Made by a program: the position numbers and the translations under genes. From contig NZ_CP068393.1 of NCBI RefSeq assembly GCF_018128945.1, forward strand, positions 2,232,001-2,296,000: a stretch of 64,000 bases of DNA. Reading direction: 5' to 3'. Below are positions 42,082 to 50,442 of the stretch, piece after piece. This DNA comes from Aristaeella hokkaidonensis. Its GTDB lineage: Bacteria > Bacillota > Clostridia > Christensenellales > Aristaeellaceae. The notes beneath the pieces were generated by a model that made no database searches, was not told the origin of the DNA, and worked only from the letters and a program-made list of their open reading frames with translations. Numbering within the stretch: position 1 is the first letter of the stretch; every line of letters begins with the position of its first letter.

Positions 42082-42186
42082 CCGCAACCTCAATCGTCGC
42101 GACTGCCCACTGGGCAGCTCGCTCGTTTCGGTTGAATTCACCTCTTTTGATATTTCTGCCACCGGCAGTCAAAAGAGGTTCATCCC
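42082..42186 (-). ncRNA. Structured module, copy e, overlapping a permease stop
   Basis: Minus strand: starts GGGATGAA, whose GGATGA is the last codon and stop of the permease gene. Stem CCTCTTTTGA/TCAAAAGAGG encloses CTGCC-GGT-GGCAG; then AACC (pairing GGTT), GAAACGAG, inner hairpin GCGA/TCGC, GC/G bulge, TGCCC-AGT-GGGCA, CGACGATTGA, GGTT, GCGG. It aligns with copies a and b throughout; the first pseudoknot helix is weak here (TTC against GAC). Confidence 0.6.
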
Positions 42187-43127
42187 TTTACGGCGCCTAT
42201 CATAATCCCCTTAGTGAAGTACCGCTGGAAGAAGGGGTAAATCATCATAACGGGAAGCACAACAACTACTGTAACTGACATACGGATTGCAGTCGCCGTT
42301 GCGGCGGTCTGCAGGCCCGCAAGAATTGCGCTGGAGTTGGTCGTATTGCTGATCAGCGCCTTCAGGCTGTTCGCCTGCGTAATGTACTGGTACAGCTTGT
42401 ACTGAAGGGTATCCAGGTCCCGGCGGTTCGTCATCAGCAGCAGGTTGTCCTGGAAAGCGTTCCACTGGTTCACCGCCGCAAATATGGCGATGGTCGCAAG
42501 GATTGGTTTGATGACCGGCAGCATGATCTGGAAAAATACCCTCAGCGTGCCGGCTCCGTCTATTTCGGCAGCCTCCTGCAGTTCCCGGGGAACTGACTCA
42601 CAATATGTCTTGCACAGGATGATATAGAAGGGCTGGATGATCATGGGGAAGATATAGCCCCAGAAGTTGTTGTTCAGCCCCAGATTACGCATGCACAGTA
42701 CCCACGGAATGATACCGGCATTGAAGTACATCGTTACCGCCACAAAACGGAACCACAGTTTCCGTTTCCACATGGTATCCCGGGTAAACATGTAGCCCAG
42801 GAAGGCCGCGATTATCACCGTCAGGATTGTACCGATCACCGTACGCAGAACCGAGATCTTGGCCGCGTCCAGCAGACCGGGAATATTGGCCATGCGCTCG
42901 TAGTTCTTGAAGTGAACCTGCATCGGCCAGAAGAGAACCTTGCCGCGTTCGGAAAGGTTGTTTGCGCTGATGGAGTTAATAATGATGTAGTAAAACGGAT
43001 AAGCACAGACAAAGGCGAAGAACGCGTATACGATATACGTGATCACGCTGATAAACTTGTCGCCCACGCTCTGGCGATCCATGGGATTCACGTGCTTCTT
43101 CCGGATGAATTCGGCTTTGGTTGTCAT
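42180..43127 (-). CDS. Carbohydrate ABC transporter permease (LplC/YtcP type)
   Basis: 315 residues from the ATG at 43127 (GGAGGG site; the frame opens at 43151). Six membrane helices; EAA loop LQEAAEIDGAGTLRVFFQIMLPVIKPIL; ends FTKGIMIGAVKG like the other LplC-type permease in the window. Pairs with 43148-44059. No ATPase nearby. Confidence 0.9.
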   Translation of the reverse strand: MTTKAEFIRKKHVNPMDRQSVGDKFISVITYIVYAFFAFVCAYPFYYIIINSISANNLSERGKVLFWPMQVHFKNYERMANIPGLLDAAKISVLRTVIGTILTVIIAAFLGYMFTRDTMWKRKLWFRFVAVTMYFNAGIIPWVLCMRNLGLNNNFWGYIFPMIIQPFYIILCKTYCESVPRELQEAAEIDGAGTLRVFFQIMLPVIKPILATIAIFAAVNQWNAFQDNLLLMTNRRDLDTLQYKLYQYITQANSLKALISNTTNSSAILAGLQTAATATAIRMSVTVVVVLPVMMIYPFFQRYFTKGIMIGAVKG

Positions 43128-43147
43128 CTGCTGTCCCTCCTTTCCGA

Positions 43148-44059
43148 TCACACGAACCCTTGCCCGCGGACGAGGCGGGAAACGGTATTCGTGATGAAGA
43201 GCAGGGCCACGCTCACGATGCTCTTGAGCATGCTGATGGCCGTGGACAGCGGATAATTGCCGCGCCCGGTGGTGGCAATGTTATACACATACAGATCCAG
43301 CACTTCGATGGACTTCTTATTGAAGTTGTTCATGAAGACGAAGTACTGCTCCATGCCGTTGGACAGGAAGTTCGCCAGGTTCAGCATAACGATGACGAAA
43401 TAGGTCGGCAGCAGGCAGGGGATCGTGATCCGCCAGATGATCTGCATCCGGGTCGCGCCGTCCACCTTGGCCGCCTCGATCATCTGCTCGTCGATGGCGG
43501 AGATCGCAGCCAGGTACATGATGGCAGCCCAGCCGGCATTCTTCCACGTCAGCCACAGCCACATCTTGAACCAGACGTTCTCTTTGGAGCTGAGGAAGGC
43601 GATCGGCTTATCGATCAGGCCCAGCGATACCAGCACCGAGTTGACCGCGCCGGTGGAGCTCAACACGTTAAACGCCACCGAGAACACCAGAACCCAGGAA
43701 ATGAAGTTCGGCAGGGTGGTCACTGTCTGGACGAATTTCTTGTAGGGCTTGCAGCGGATTTCATTAAGGAACACCGCGAAGATCATCGGGAACCAGCTGA
43801 AGGCCAGGGAAAGGCCGCTCATCGCGAAGGTATTCACCAGCACGCGGCCCACGTCCGCCAGGCGGACCGGATTGTCAGCAATATACTTGAACCACTTCAG
43901 GCCCACAAAGGTTTCCGCGGAGATGGGCTTGGGCGGCATATAGTCATGGAAAGCATAAATCCAACCATACAGCGGGTAATAAAACATCAGGGCTGCCAGG
44001 ATCAGAAACGGAAGGATATACAGGAATTCCACATAGGACCTGGTTTTCTTGGACATCAT
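43148..44059 (-). CDS. Carbohydrate ABC transporter permease (LplB/YteP type)
   Basis: 303 residues. Helix 1 EFLYILPFLILAALMFYYPLYGWIYAFHDY, EAA loop MIEAAKVDGATRMQIIWRITIPCLLPTYF. First gene of the operon permease, permease, binding protein, beta-helix protein, esterase. Either of two adjacent ATGs could serve; GGAAGGA lies upstream. A GCGAA/TTCGC dyad at 44073-44086 sits in the leader and may be an operator (weak). Confidence 0.89.
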   Translation of the reverse strand: MMSKKTRSYVEFLYILPFLILAALMFYYPLYGWIYAFHDYMPPKPISAETFVGLKWFKYIADNPVRLADVGRVLVNTFAMSGLSLAFSWFPMIFAVFLNEIRCKPYKKFVQTVTTLPNFISWVLVFSVAFNVLSSTGAVNSVLVSLGLIDKPIAFLSSKENVWFKMWLWLTWKNAGWAAIMYLAAISAIDEQMIEAAKVDGATRMQIIWRITIPCLLPTYFVIVMLNLANFLSNGMEQYFVFMNNFNKKSIEVLDLYVYNIATTGRGNYPLSTAISMLKSIVSVALLFITNTVSRLVRGQGFV

Positions 44060-44151
44060 TTCACATCCTTCCGCGAATCGTTTCGCTTATGTCTGTTTTT
44101 GAAAAACGCTCTTTTGTTTGCCTTATTCTGTTTCCGAATCGTTACCCTATA

Positions 44152-44180
44152 TTTATAACAGGAAGAAGATATGCCTACAA
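44152..44180 (-). promoter_or_regulatory. Sigma-A promoter of the pectin-type operon
   Basis: Minus strand TTGTAG, 17-base spacer, TATAAA, about 90 bases before the permease start and divergent from the AraC gene. Confidence 0.65.
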
Positions 44181-44332
44181 CGCTTTTTCCGTTTAATAAT
44201 GGGACAAAATTTGCTTTTGGCGGTTAAAAATTATTTCCTTTTTGTTTGATTTGGTTTACAATAGGTCAGAACATACCGTGTATGTTGTATCATACAGGAC
44301 AAAGAATGCAAGCAGGATCGGAGGCATTTTCC

Positions 44333-45145
44333 GTGAGTACATTCTACGAGCAGAGACCGGAACAGCTGTTTATCGGTGGCATGACAGACCATGTCTTCCC
44401 TGCCCATGTGCACTCTGTGGCGGAGCTGGTGATCGTGACATGCGGTTCAGTCGAGATGACCATCGATGAAATGCATTACACGCTGAATACGGGAGACGCC
44501 GCCATCGTCTTCCCCCTGGTGCCGCACAGCTATGACGTCCTGAGCGATGACGCACGCGGCGTCACCGCCATCTTCCCGCCGGACATCATCCCGGAATATG
44601 CCGGCACCTTCCACGGCCTGCAGCCGGAATGTCCTGTGCTGCGCGCGGCACGCACCTGTGTGGATCTCCGCCTGGCCGTAAGCCGGCTGGAATGCCTGAC
44701 CATGGAAGATGATCTTCCCCTGTGCGTCGCCTATCTGCATATCATCCTGGCCGGCCTGCTCCACAACCTTTCCTATCGCCCGGTCTACGATTACAGTGAA
44801 AAAGACCTGGGTCACCGGATCATCCAGTATATTTCCGAGCACGCCTTCGAGGAAATCACCCTGGAAAGCGCCTCCCGGGCGCTGGGCATCAGCGTATCCC
44901 ACCTGTCCCATTTCTTCTCTGAACGCATGCATACCAACTTCCGCCGGTTCATCAACGCGATCCGGATCAGTAAGGCCCGCCTGCTTATGCGGGATCCGAA
45001 CCTGACCCTGACGGAAATCAGCGATGCCTGTGGATATACCAATATGCGCACCTTCCGCCGGGCCTTCCAGGCGGAACTGGGCTGCCTGCCCTCGGAGCAT
45101 TTCAACCTGCTCCGCAGCAGGGTGACAAACAATCAGGATTACTGA
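44333..45145 (+). CDS. AraC-family transcriptional regulator
   Basis: 270 residues from a GTG at 44333, chosen for GGAGG eight bases upstream; in-frame ATG at 44306 is the alternative. N-terminal cupin sensor with MTDHVFPAHVHSVAELVIVTCGSVEMTIDEMHYTLNTGDAAIVFPLVPHS. C-terminal two helix-turn-helix motifs: ITLESASRALGISVSHLSHFFSERMHTNFRRFINAIRISKARLLM and LTEISDACGYTNMRTFRRAFQAELG. Divergent from the pectin-type operon, which it probably activates on sensing an imported sugar. Confidence 0.92.
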   Translation: MSTFYEQRPEQLFIGGMTDHVFPAHVHSVAELVIVTCGSVEMTIDEMHYTLNTGDAAIVFPLVPHSYDVLSDDARGVTAIFPPDIIPEYAGTFHGLQPECPVLRAARTCVDLRLAVSRLECLTMEDDLPLCVAYLHIILAGLLHNLSYRPVYDYSEKDLGHRIIQYISEHAFEEITLESASRALGISVSHLSHFFSERMHTNFRRFINAIRISKARLLMRDPNLTLTEISDACGYTNMRTFRRAFQAELGCLPSEHFNLLRSRVTNNQDY

Positions 45146-45160
45146 TTCAACCGGATATGA

Positions 45161-45198
45161 CAAGGGGACGGTTCATTCGAACCGTCCCCTTGCGTTTT
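45161..45198 (+). terminator. Intrinsic terminator of the araC-type gene
   Basis: CAAGGGGACGGTTC / GAACCGTCCCCTTG, 14-bp perfect stem, ATTC loop, CGTTTTT tail. Confidence 0.92.
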
Positions 45199-45214
45199 TG
45201 GAGGCCTTTCCCAT

Positions 45215-46081
45215 TTAGCCCTTCACAGCTCCCTGCGTCAGACCGTCAACAATCTGGTTGCTGAACAGACTGTAGACGATAATCGAGGGAATAATGGCGA
45301 TCAGGATCGCCGGAAACATCTTTTCATAGTTGGTCTGATAGGGTGAAACAAACTTGGTCACCGCCACAGGCAGGGTCTTCTTCGTATCGTCGTGGATGAA
45401 CACCATCGCCAGCAGCAGCTCGTTCCAGTTGCCGATGAAGGTCATCAGTCCCGTGACAAACAAGCCCGTCTTGGACAGCGGCAGGCAGATGGAATAGAAC
45501 GTCTTGTAGATCGAGCAGCCGTCGATACAGGCGGACTCCAGCAGTTCGTTTGGAATACTGCGGAAGAATCCCGTCATGATGTAAACGCAGGTTGGCAGCG
45601 AAAACGTCAGGTACGGCAGGATCAGTCCCCACAGGTTATTGTCCAGCCCCATACCGGCGAACCGTACAAACAGCGGAATCAGCACGCAGTGGACGGGGAT
45701 CATCATACCCACCAGGATATACATCATCGCTGCCCCGGACAATTTCCATTTCATGCGGCCGATGGCAAAGGCTGCCATGGAACCGAACAGCATGGTGCCG
45801 ATCAGGGTAACCACGCAGACAAAAAGGGAATTCAGCATGGCTGTTCCCAGCTTACCGGCATTCCATGCAAAGGAATAGTTTTCCCACTGAAGCTCACCCG
45901 GCAGGCCGAAGGGATCCTTATAGATCTCGGGCCGGGTTTTCAGGGACGTTACGCCGATCCACAGGATCGGGGCGATATACAGGATCACCAGAAACGCAAA
46001 CAAGACGTAAATCAGGACGGTGGAAGTCTTCAATTTCGGTTTGCTTTCTTTGATCTTTGTTTTAGCGGTAACAGCGGTCAT
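45215..46081 (-). CDS. Carbohydrate ABC transporter permease (MalG-like)
   Basis: 288 residues; six helices, EAA loop LLESACIDGCSIYKTFYSICLPLSKTG, C-terminus VDGLTQGAVKG. N-terminal 20 residues are Lys/Thr-rich. Follows the MalF-like gene by 18 bases; third and last gene of the operon led by the binding protein. Confidence 0.9.
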   Translation of the reverse strand: MTAVTAKTKIKESKPKLKTSTVLIYVLFAFLVILYIAPILWIGVTSLKTRPEIYKDPFGLPGELQWENYSFAWNAGKLGTAMLNSLFVCVVTLIGTMLFGSMAAFAIGRMKWKLSGAAMMYILVGMMIPVHCVLIPLFVRFAGMGLDNNLWGLILPYLTFSLPTCVYIMTGFFRSIPNELLESACIDGCSIYKTFYSICLPLSKTGLFVTGLMTFIGNWNELLLAMVFIHDDTKKTLPVAVTKFVSPYQTNYEKMFPAILIAIIPSIIVYSLFSNQIVDGLTQGAVKG

Positions 46082-46099
46082 TGCAGACTACCTCCTTTC

Positions 46100-46999
46100 T
46101 TACATCTCGTAATTCTCAGTTTTAAAGACTTTGTTGATAACGAACGTGGACAGCAGGCACAGCGCCACAAGGACAACGCCGATGGCACTGGCATAGCCGT
46201 AATGGTTGCCGCCCTTGGAGGAGAATCCGGAGCGGTACAGGAACGTGGCAAGCACGTCCATCTTCAGGTTCGTTGTTTTGTCTCCCAGCATGGAGTAAAT
46301 CAGATCGAAAAATTTCAGGGAGCCGATCGCGTTCAGGCTCATAGCGGTACCCACCATGGGCTTGATCAGCGGCAGCGTAATATGCCAGAAAGATTTTGTC
46401 TTGGTCGCGCCGTCTATATAAGACGCTTCATACAGGGACTTGCTGATGCCGGAAATCTGGGCCATGTACAGCATCATGGACTGGCCCACATACTGCCACA
46501 GGGCTACAAACGCGATCACCCACATAGGCAGCGTAATGAATCCCTTGATGTCATACAGCCATCCGGGACCCTTGATGCCCACTCCGGCCAGCAGCGTATT
46601 GATACCGACCTTGGCGTGGAACACAAACGCCCACAGAAGACCCAGGGCCGCGGATGAAAGCACGCAGGGCATATAAATGGTATTTTTGAAGAAGTTGCGT
46701 CCTTTGTTGATGTTGGTCAGGAGCGCCGCATACAGCATACCGAATATCAGCTGGGAAATACAGGAAAAGACGAGGAAAAACAGCGAGTTTTTGATCGAGA
46801 TCCAGAAAATCGGATCCTTGAACATTTTGCTGAAATTCTCAAAGCCAATGAAGGAATATGCGCGGGTCGCCTTGTCATAATCGCACAGTGCGTAATAGAA
46901 GGACGTGACTATCGGGACAAGCAGAATCGCTGTAAACAGGATCAGCGTAGGCGCCATAAACAGGATAATGGCGGTTTTGTTTCTCAGCAGTTTCTCCAT
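46100..46999 (-). CDS. Carbohydrate ABC transporter permease (MalF-like)
   Basis: 299 residues; helix 1 AIILFMAPTLILFTAILLVPIVTSFYYAL, EAA loop SLYEASYIDGATKTKSFWHITLPLIKPMVG. Differs from the two LplB-type permeases in this window and belongs with family 1 binding proteins for short sugars. The start follows a GGGGAA site. Confidence 0.9.
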   Translation of the reverse strand: MEKLLRNKTAIILFMAPTLILFTAILLVPIVTSFYYALCDYDKATRAYSFIGFENFSKMFKDPIFWISIKNSLFFLVFSCISQLIFGMLYAALLTNINKGRNFFKNTIYMPCVLSSAALGLLWAFVFHAKVGINTLLAGVGIKGPGWLYDIKGFITLPMWVIAFVALWQYVGQSMMLYMAQISGISKSLYEASYIDGATKTKSFWHITLPLIKPMVGTAMSLNAIGSLKFFDLIYSMLGDKTTNLKMDVLATFLYRSGFSSKGGNHYGYASAIGVVLVALCLLSTFVINKVFKTENYEM

Positions 47000-47044
47000 A
47001 GTTTTCCCCTTTGATCTGTGTCAGTGTTACGCGGGCTGCTTTTC

Positions 47045-47072
47045 AAAAAGGCGGGGCTGCCGAGACAGCCCC
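47045..47072 (-). terminator. Attenuating terminator after the binding-protein gene
   Basis: GGGGCTG / CAGCCCC with a 6-base loop, minus-strand tail GCCTTTTTG; between the binding-protein stop and the MalF-like gene. Confidence 0.82.
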
Positions 47073-47090
47073 GCCCAGTACAGAATAATC

Positions 47091-48377
47091 TTATTCTGCT
47101 TTTTCAGCCTGCTTGGCGAAATATTCCTGATACCAGTCCTGAACAGCCTGGAATGCTTCTTCAGGAGTCTTTTCCTTCTGGAAGATAGCAACCATCTGAT
47201 CATCGAAGTAGGAACCGGCGTCAGAGGACACCAGGGATTCATTGTAGAATCCGAAGGTGGCGGAAGCGTTGCCGAAGATCTTCATAACGTCAGCCAGCTG
47301 GGCGGGAGCCTTGCTCGCATCGTATTCAACCTTGGTCACCGGGATCTTGCCGCCGACTTCAGCGGTGTACTTCTGGGCGGTATCATCGGTGAAGTACTTC
47401 ATCAGGGCGATACAGGCTTCCGGATACTTGGTGGTGGAGCTCATCGCCAGGGAGTCAGACTTCGCGATAATACGGTTGGGGTCGTTTGCGCCTTCGATGG
47501 CCGGGAACTGGAACACGCCGCACTTCGCTTCGAAGTCGGGGTTGCCGCCGTTCATCTGGCCGATCGCCCAGGAACCCTGGATCAGGATCGCAGCGTCTTC
47601 CATGTACAGGGCGGTGGTGGCGTCATCGTTGGAGTCGCCGGCCGCGGTTTCCTGGAAGTACTGGGACAGCTCAACCAGCTTTTCGCCGGCAGCGATGGTC
47701 TTTTCATTGACCCAGCTCGCCTCGTTGTTGTTGAGGGCCTTCAGGTCAACGCCTTCACGGTCGCACAGGTAGCCAGCCAGCATGGACAGGCACCAGGCAG
47801 TACCGGCGCTGATGGTGATGGGGGTCTTGCCGTAAGCCTTGATCTTTTCGCAGGCATCCAGCAGTTCGGTGTAGGTGGTGGGCACGGTGGCACCAGCCTC
47901 TTCAAAGATTTCCTTGTTGTAGAACACGCAAGCCGCAGCGGTGTTCAGCGGGATAGCGTAGATCTTTCCGTCGTAGGTCTGCTGCGCGAACACAGCGTCG
48001 CCGGCGAAGGTGTCTTTCCAGCCGTCCGCCAGATACTCATCCAGGGGAGCAGCGATTCCGGGCGCGACATAGTCAGTCAGGTTGGGGCCGGGGCTGACGA
48101 TGAACACGTCGGGGGTTTTCTGAGCGTCCACCAGGGCGTTCAGGTCGGTGTAGTAGGGCTCCAGCTGGGTGGTGATGGGAGTCACATGGTACTTACCGGC
48201 ATAATCCTCGTTGAAGCGATCGATCACCTGCTTAAAGCCCTGTGTGATCAGGTCGGAGGAAGCCTCCAGGTCATCCCAGAACATCCAGGTGATTTCCTGC
48301 ACTTCTTCGGCACCGGCGAGGGAAACCATGCTCAGCAGCATAGCCAGAGCCAGTACAACAGCCAACAGTTTCTTCAT
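47091..48377 (-). CDS. Family 1 extracellular sugar-binding protein
   Basis: 428 residues from the ATG at 48377 (AAAGGAGA site; the frame to 48473 is non-coding). Signal peptide KKLLAVVLALAMLLSMVSLAGA. EITWMFWDDLEASSDLITQGFKQVIDRFNEDY, VDAQKTPDVFIVSPGPNL, AAILIQGSWAIGQM and SLAMSSTTKYPEACIALMKYFTD are typical of the family. No lipobox. First gene of its operon, so binding protein is made in excess over the permeases. Confidence 0.9.
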   Translation of the reverse strand: MKKLLAVVLALAMLLSMVSLAGAEEVQEITWMFWDDLEASSDLITQGFKQVIDRFNEDYAGKYHVTPITTQLEPYYTDLNALVDAQKTPDVFIVSPGPNLTDYVAPGIAAPLDEYLADGWKDTFAGDAVFAQQTYDGKIYAIPLNTAAACVFYNKEIFEEAGATVPTTYTELLDACEKIKAYGKTPITISAGTAWCLSMLAGYLCDREGVDLKALNNNEASWVNEKTIAAGEKLVELSQYFQETAAGDSNDDATTALYMEDAAILIQGSWAIGQMNGGNPDFEAKCGVFQFPAIEGANDPNRIIAKSDSLAMSSTTKYPEACIALMKYFTDDTAQKYTAEVGGKIPVTKVEYDASKAPAQLADVMKIFGNASATFGFYNESLVSSDAGSYFDDQMVAIFQKEKTPEEAFQAVQDWYQEYFAKQAEKAE

Positions 48378-48435
48378 CTTCCTTTTCTCCTTTCGGTTTG
48401 TGAAAACTACTGCGCCCGATGCGCAGCGATTGAGG

Positions 48436-48465
48436 TTATTATACTCGCCGGTACGTACCATTTTC
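48436..48465 (-). promoter_or_regulatory. Promoter with operator-like palindrome for the third sugar operon
   Basis: Minus strand TTGAAA, 18-base spacer, TATAAT. The spacer contains the perfect palindrome GGTACGTACC (48448-48457), well placed for a repressor to block polymerase. Confidence 0.72.
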
Positions 48466-48856
48466 AAGCACAATTTGGTATATTTGGTGTATTTTTAGTC
48501 CAGATTGCTCATTATTGATTAACCTTTCCTCATTTTATGCTTTTTTTGTCCCTCCGGTATATTTTTTCGTTCCCCCGGACATACCGGGACTATGAAAACG
48601 GTTCCGATTTCTTCCGCTTCGTTCATCAAAAACAGCCTGTTTTTTTGGTTTCAACCCCGTTTTTCAACAGCTATAGATTATTTCTATAACTCGTTATAAA
48701 ATATAGTTTCCCCCTGAAAACACGAAAAGCGCACACATTCCCCCGCAAAAGCTGATATATTATTCGGGACGCAGTACGCGGTGTTCTGCGCTCAGCATAT
48801 AATCATTGTGCATTGTGCATTGTACATTATGCATTGTTAAAGAGGAGGCCTTTCAT
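48466..48856. other. Intergenic region before metY
   Basis: About 390 bases, T-rich, without a gene. TATAAT at 48799-48804 may be the metY -10 but no good -35 is visible. 48805-48838 is a tandem of CATTGTGCATTG-type units, a repeat unlike the GAATT family. I see neither a SAM riboswitch core nor a T-box. Confidence 0.5.
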
Positions 48857-50134
48857 ATGTCAAGAATCGAGACCCTTTGCGTCCAGGGCGGCTATACGCC
48901 CAAGAACGGCGAACCCCGCCAGATCCCGATCATCCAGTCCACCACCTTTAAATATGATACCAGTGAGGATATGGGCAAGCTGTTTGACCTGGAAGCCTCC
49001 GGTTATTTCTATACCCGCCTGCAGAACCCCACCAACGACACCGTGGCGGCACGCATCTGTGCCCTCGAAGGCGGCACCGCGGCCATGCTGACCTCCTCCG
49101 GCCAGGCAGCCAACTTCTACGCCGTTTTCAACATCGCCAACGCGGGTGATCACGTGGTAGCCTGCTCCGCCATCTACGGCGGCACCTACAACCTTTTTGC
49201 CGTCACGATGAAGAAGATGGGCATTGACTTCACCTTCATCAGCCCGGACTGCACGGACGAGGAACTGAACGCCGCTTTCCGGCCCAACACCAAGGCCCTC
49301 TTCGGTGAAACCATTGCCAACCCGGCCCTGAGCGTGCTGGATATTGAGCAGTTCGCGAAGGCTGCCCATGCCCACGGCGTTCCGCTGATCATCGACAACA
49401 CCTTTGCCACCCCGGTCAACTGCCGGCCCATTGAATGGGGTGCAGACATCGTGACCCATTCCACCACCAAATACATGGACGGCCACGGCAGCGGCGTCGG
49501 CGGTGCCATCGTGGACAGCGGCAAATTCGACTGGGAAAAGTACGCGGACAAGTTCCCCGGACTCACCACGCCGGATGAAAGCTATCACGGCGTAACCTAC
49601 ACGAAGAAGTTCGGCCTCGGCGGCGCCTTCATCACCAAGGCGACTGCCCAGCTGATGCGGGACTTCGGTTCCATACAGAGCCCCCAGAATGCCTTCCTGC
49701 TGGGCCTGGGCCTGGAAAGCCTGCATGTGCGCATGAAGCGCCACTGCGAGAACGGACAGGCCGTGGCCGAGTTCCTGTCCGGCCATGAAAAGGTTGCCTG
49801 GGTCACCTACTGCGGCCTCCCGGGTGACAAGTACTACGAGCGGGCTCAGAAGTACCTGCCCAACGGTTCCTGCGGCGTGGTTTCCTTCGGCGTGAAGGGC
49901 GGCCGGAAAGCCGCGGAAGCCTTCATGAAGCACCTGAAGGTCGCCGCCATTGAAACCCACGTGGCGGACGCCCGGAGCTGCTGCCTGCATCCCGCCAGCG
50001 CCACCCACCGCCAGATGAGCGATGAGGAACTGATCGCCGCCGGCGTTTCCCCGGACCTGGTGCGTTTCAGCGTCGGCCTGGAGAACAAGGATGACCTGAT
50101 TGAGGATATCGCGCAGGCCCTGGCACAGATTTAA
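48857..50134 (+). CDS. metY: O-acetylhomoserine sulfhydrylase / aminocarboxypropyltransferase
   Basis: 425 residues from the ATG at 48857 (GAGGAGG site; the frame opening at 48806 lies in a repeat). Gamma-family PLP enzyme: IPIIQSTTFKYD, GYFYTRLQNPTNDTVAARICALEGGTAAMLTSSGQAA, IIDNTFATPVNCRP, and the PLP lysine in THSTTKYMDGHG. Length and the HGSGVGGAIVD region fit MetY better than MetB/MetC. Makes homocysteine directly from sulfide and O-acetylhomoserine. Single gene, terminator at 50154-50178. Confidence 0.9.
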   Translation: MSRIETLCVQGGYTPKNGEPRQIPIIQSTTFKYDTSEDMGKLFDLEASGYFYTRLQNPTNDTVAARICALEGGTAAMLTSSGQAANFYAVFNIANAGDHVVACSAIYGGTYNLFAVTMKKMGIDFTFISPDCTDEELNAAFRPNTKALFGETIANPALSVLDIEQFAKAAHAHGVPLIIDNTFATPVNCRPIEWGADIVTHSTTKYMDGHGSGVGGAIVDSGKFDWEKYADKFPGLTTPDESYHGVTYTKKFGLGGAFITKATAQLMRDFGSIQSPQNAFLLGLGLESLHVRMKRHCENGQAVAEFLSGHEKVAWVTYCGLPGDKYYERAQKYLPNGSCGVVSFGVKGGRKAAEAFMKHLKVAAIETHVADARSCCLHPASATHRQMSDEELIAAGVSPDLVRFSVGLENKDDLIEDIAQALAQI

Positions 50135-50153
50135 TGCATAAAAATACATCGCG

Positions 50154-50178
50154 AAGGAGCTCAAAAGAGCTCCTTTTT
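50154..50178 (+). terminator. Intrinsic terminator of metY
   Basis: AAGGAGCTC / GAGCTCCTT with an AAAA loop and TTTTT tail. The remainder of the 308-base gap to 50442 is AT-rich with only the promoter at 50371-50399. Confidence 0.88.
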
Positions 50179-50370
50179 CTTGTTCTATGTGCATTTTTTG
50201 CTTATCTTTTTTGCATATTTTTGGTAATTAGTGCATATTCTCATGTACTTAAATCAGTAAAAAAACAATTTATGCATTGCGAAGGGGCAAAAATCGCACA
50301 ATCCTTTGAAATCATTGATTTTTTGACCGATTTTCGTAAATTTTTGTACAAAAATGTTCGTACATTAGTA

Positions 50371-50399
50371 TTGTATTTTGCTTTTCTTTACGGTATGAT
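50371..50399 (+). promoter_or_regulatory. Sigma-A promoter of the GGDEF-EAL gene
   Basis: TTGTAT, 17-base spacer, TATGAT; the predicted transcript start lies 37 bases before the chosen ATG, which argues against the much longer reading frame opening at 50134. Confidence 0.68.
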
Positions 50400-50442
50400 G
50401 TTCCTGGTGTTCAAAACTACAGAAGAAAGCGGAGCGCTTGCC

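Noticed and set aside
48466..48856. SAM riboswitch or T-box upstream of metY
   Set aside because: No SAM-I core, no T-box AGGGTGGNACCGCG-type sequence and no terminator/antiterminator pair were found.
50134..50442. Upstream extension of the GGDEF-EAL protein with a membrane segment
   Set aside because: The extension contains the metY terminator and the gene's own promoter, and has no ribosome site.
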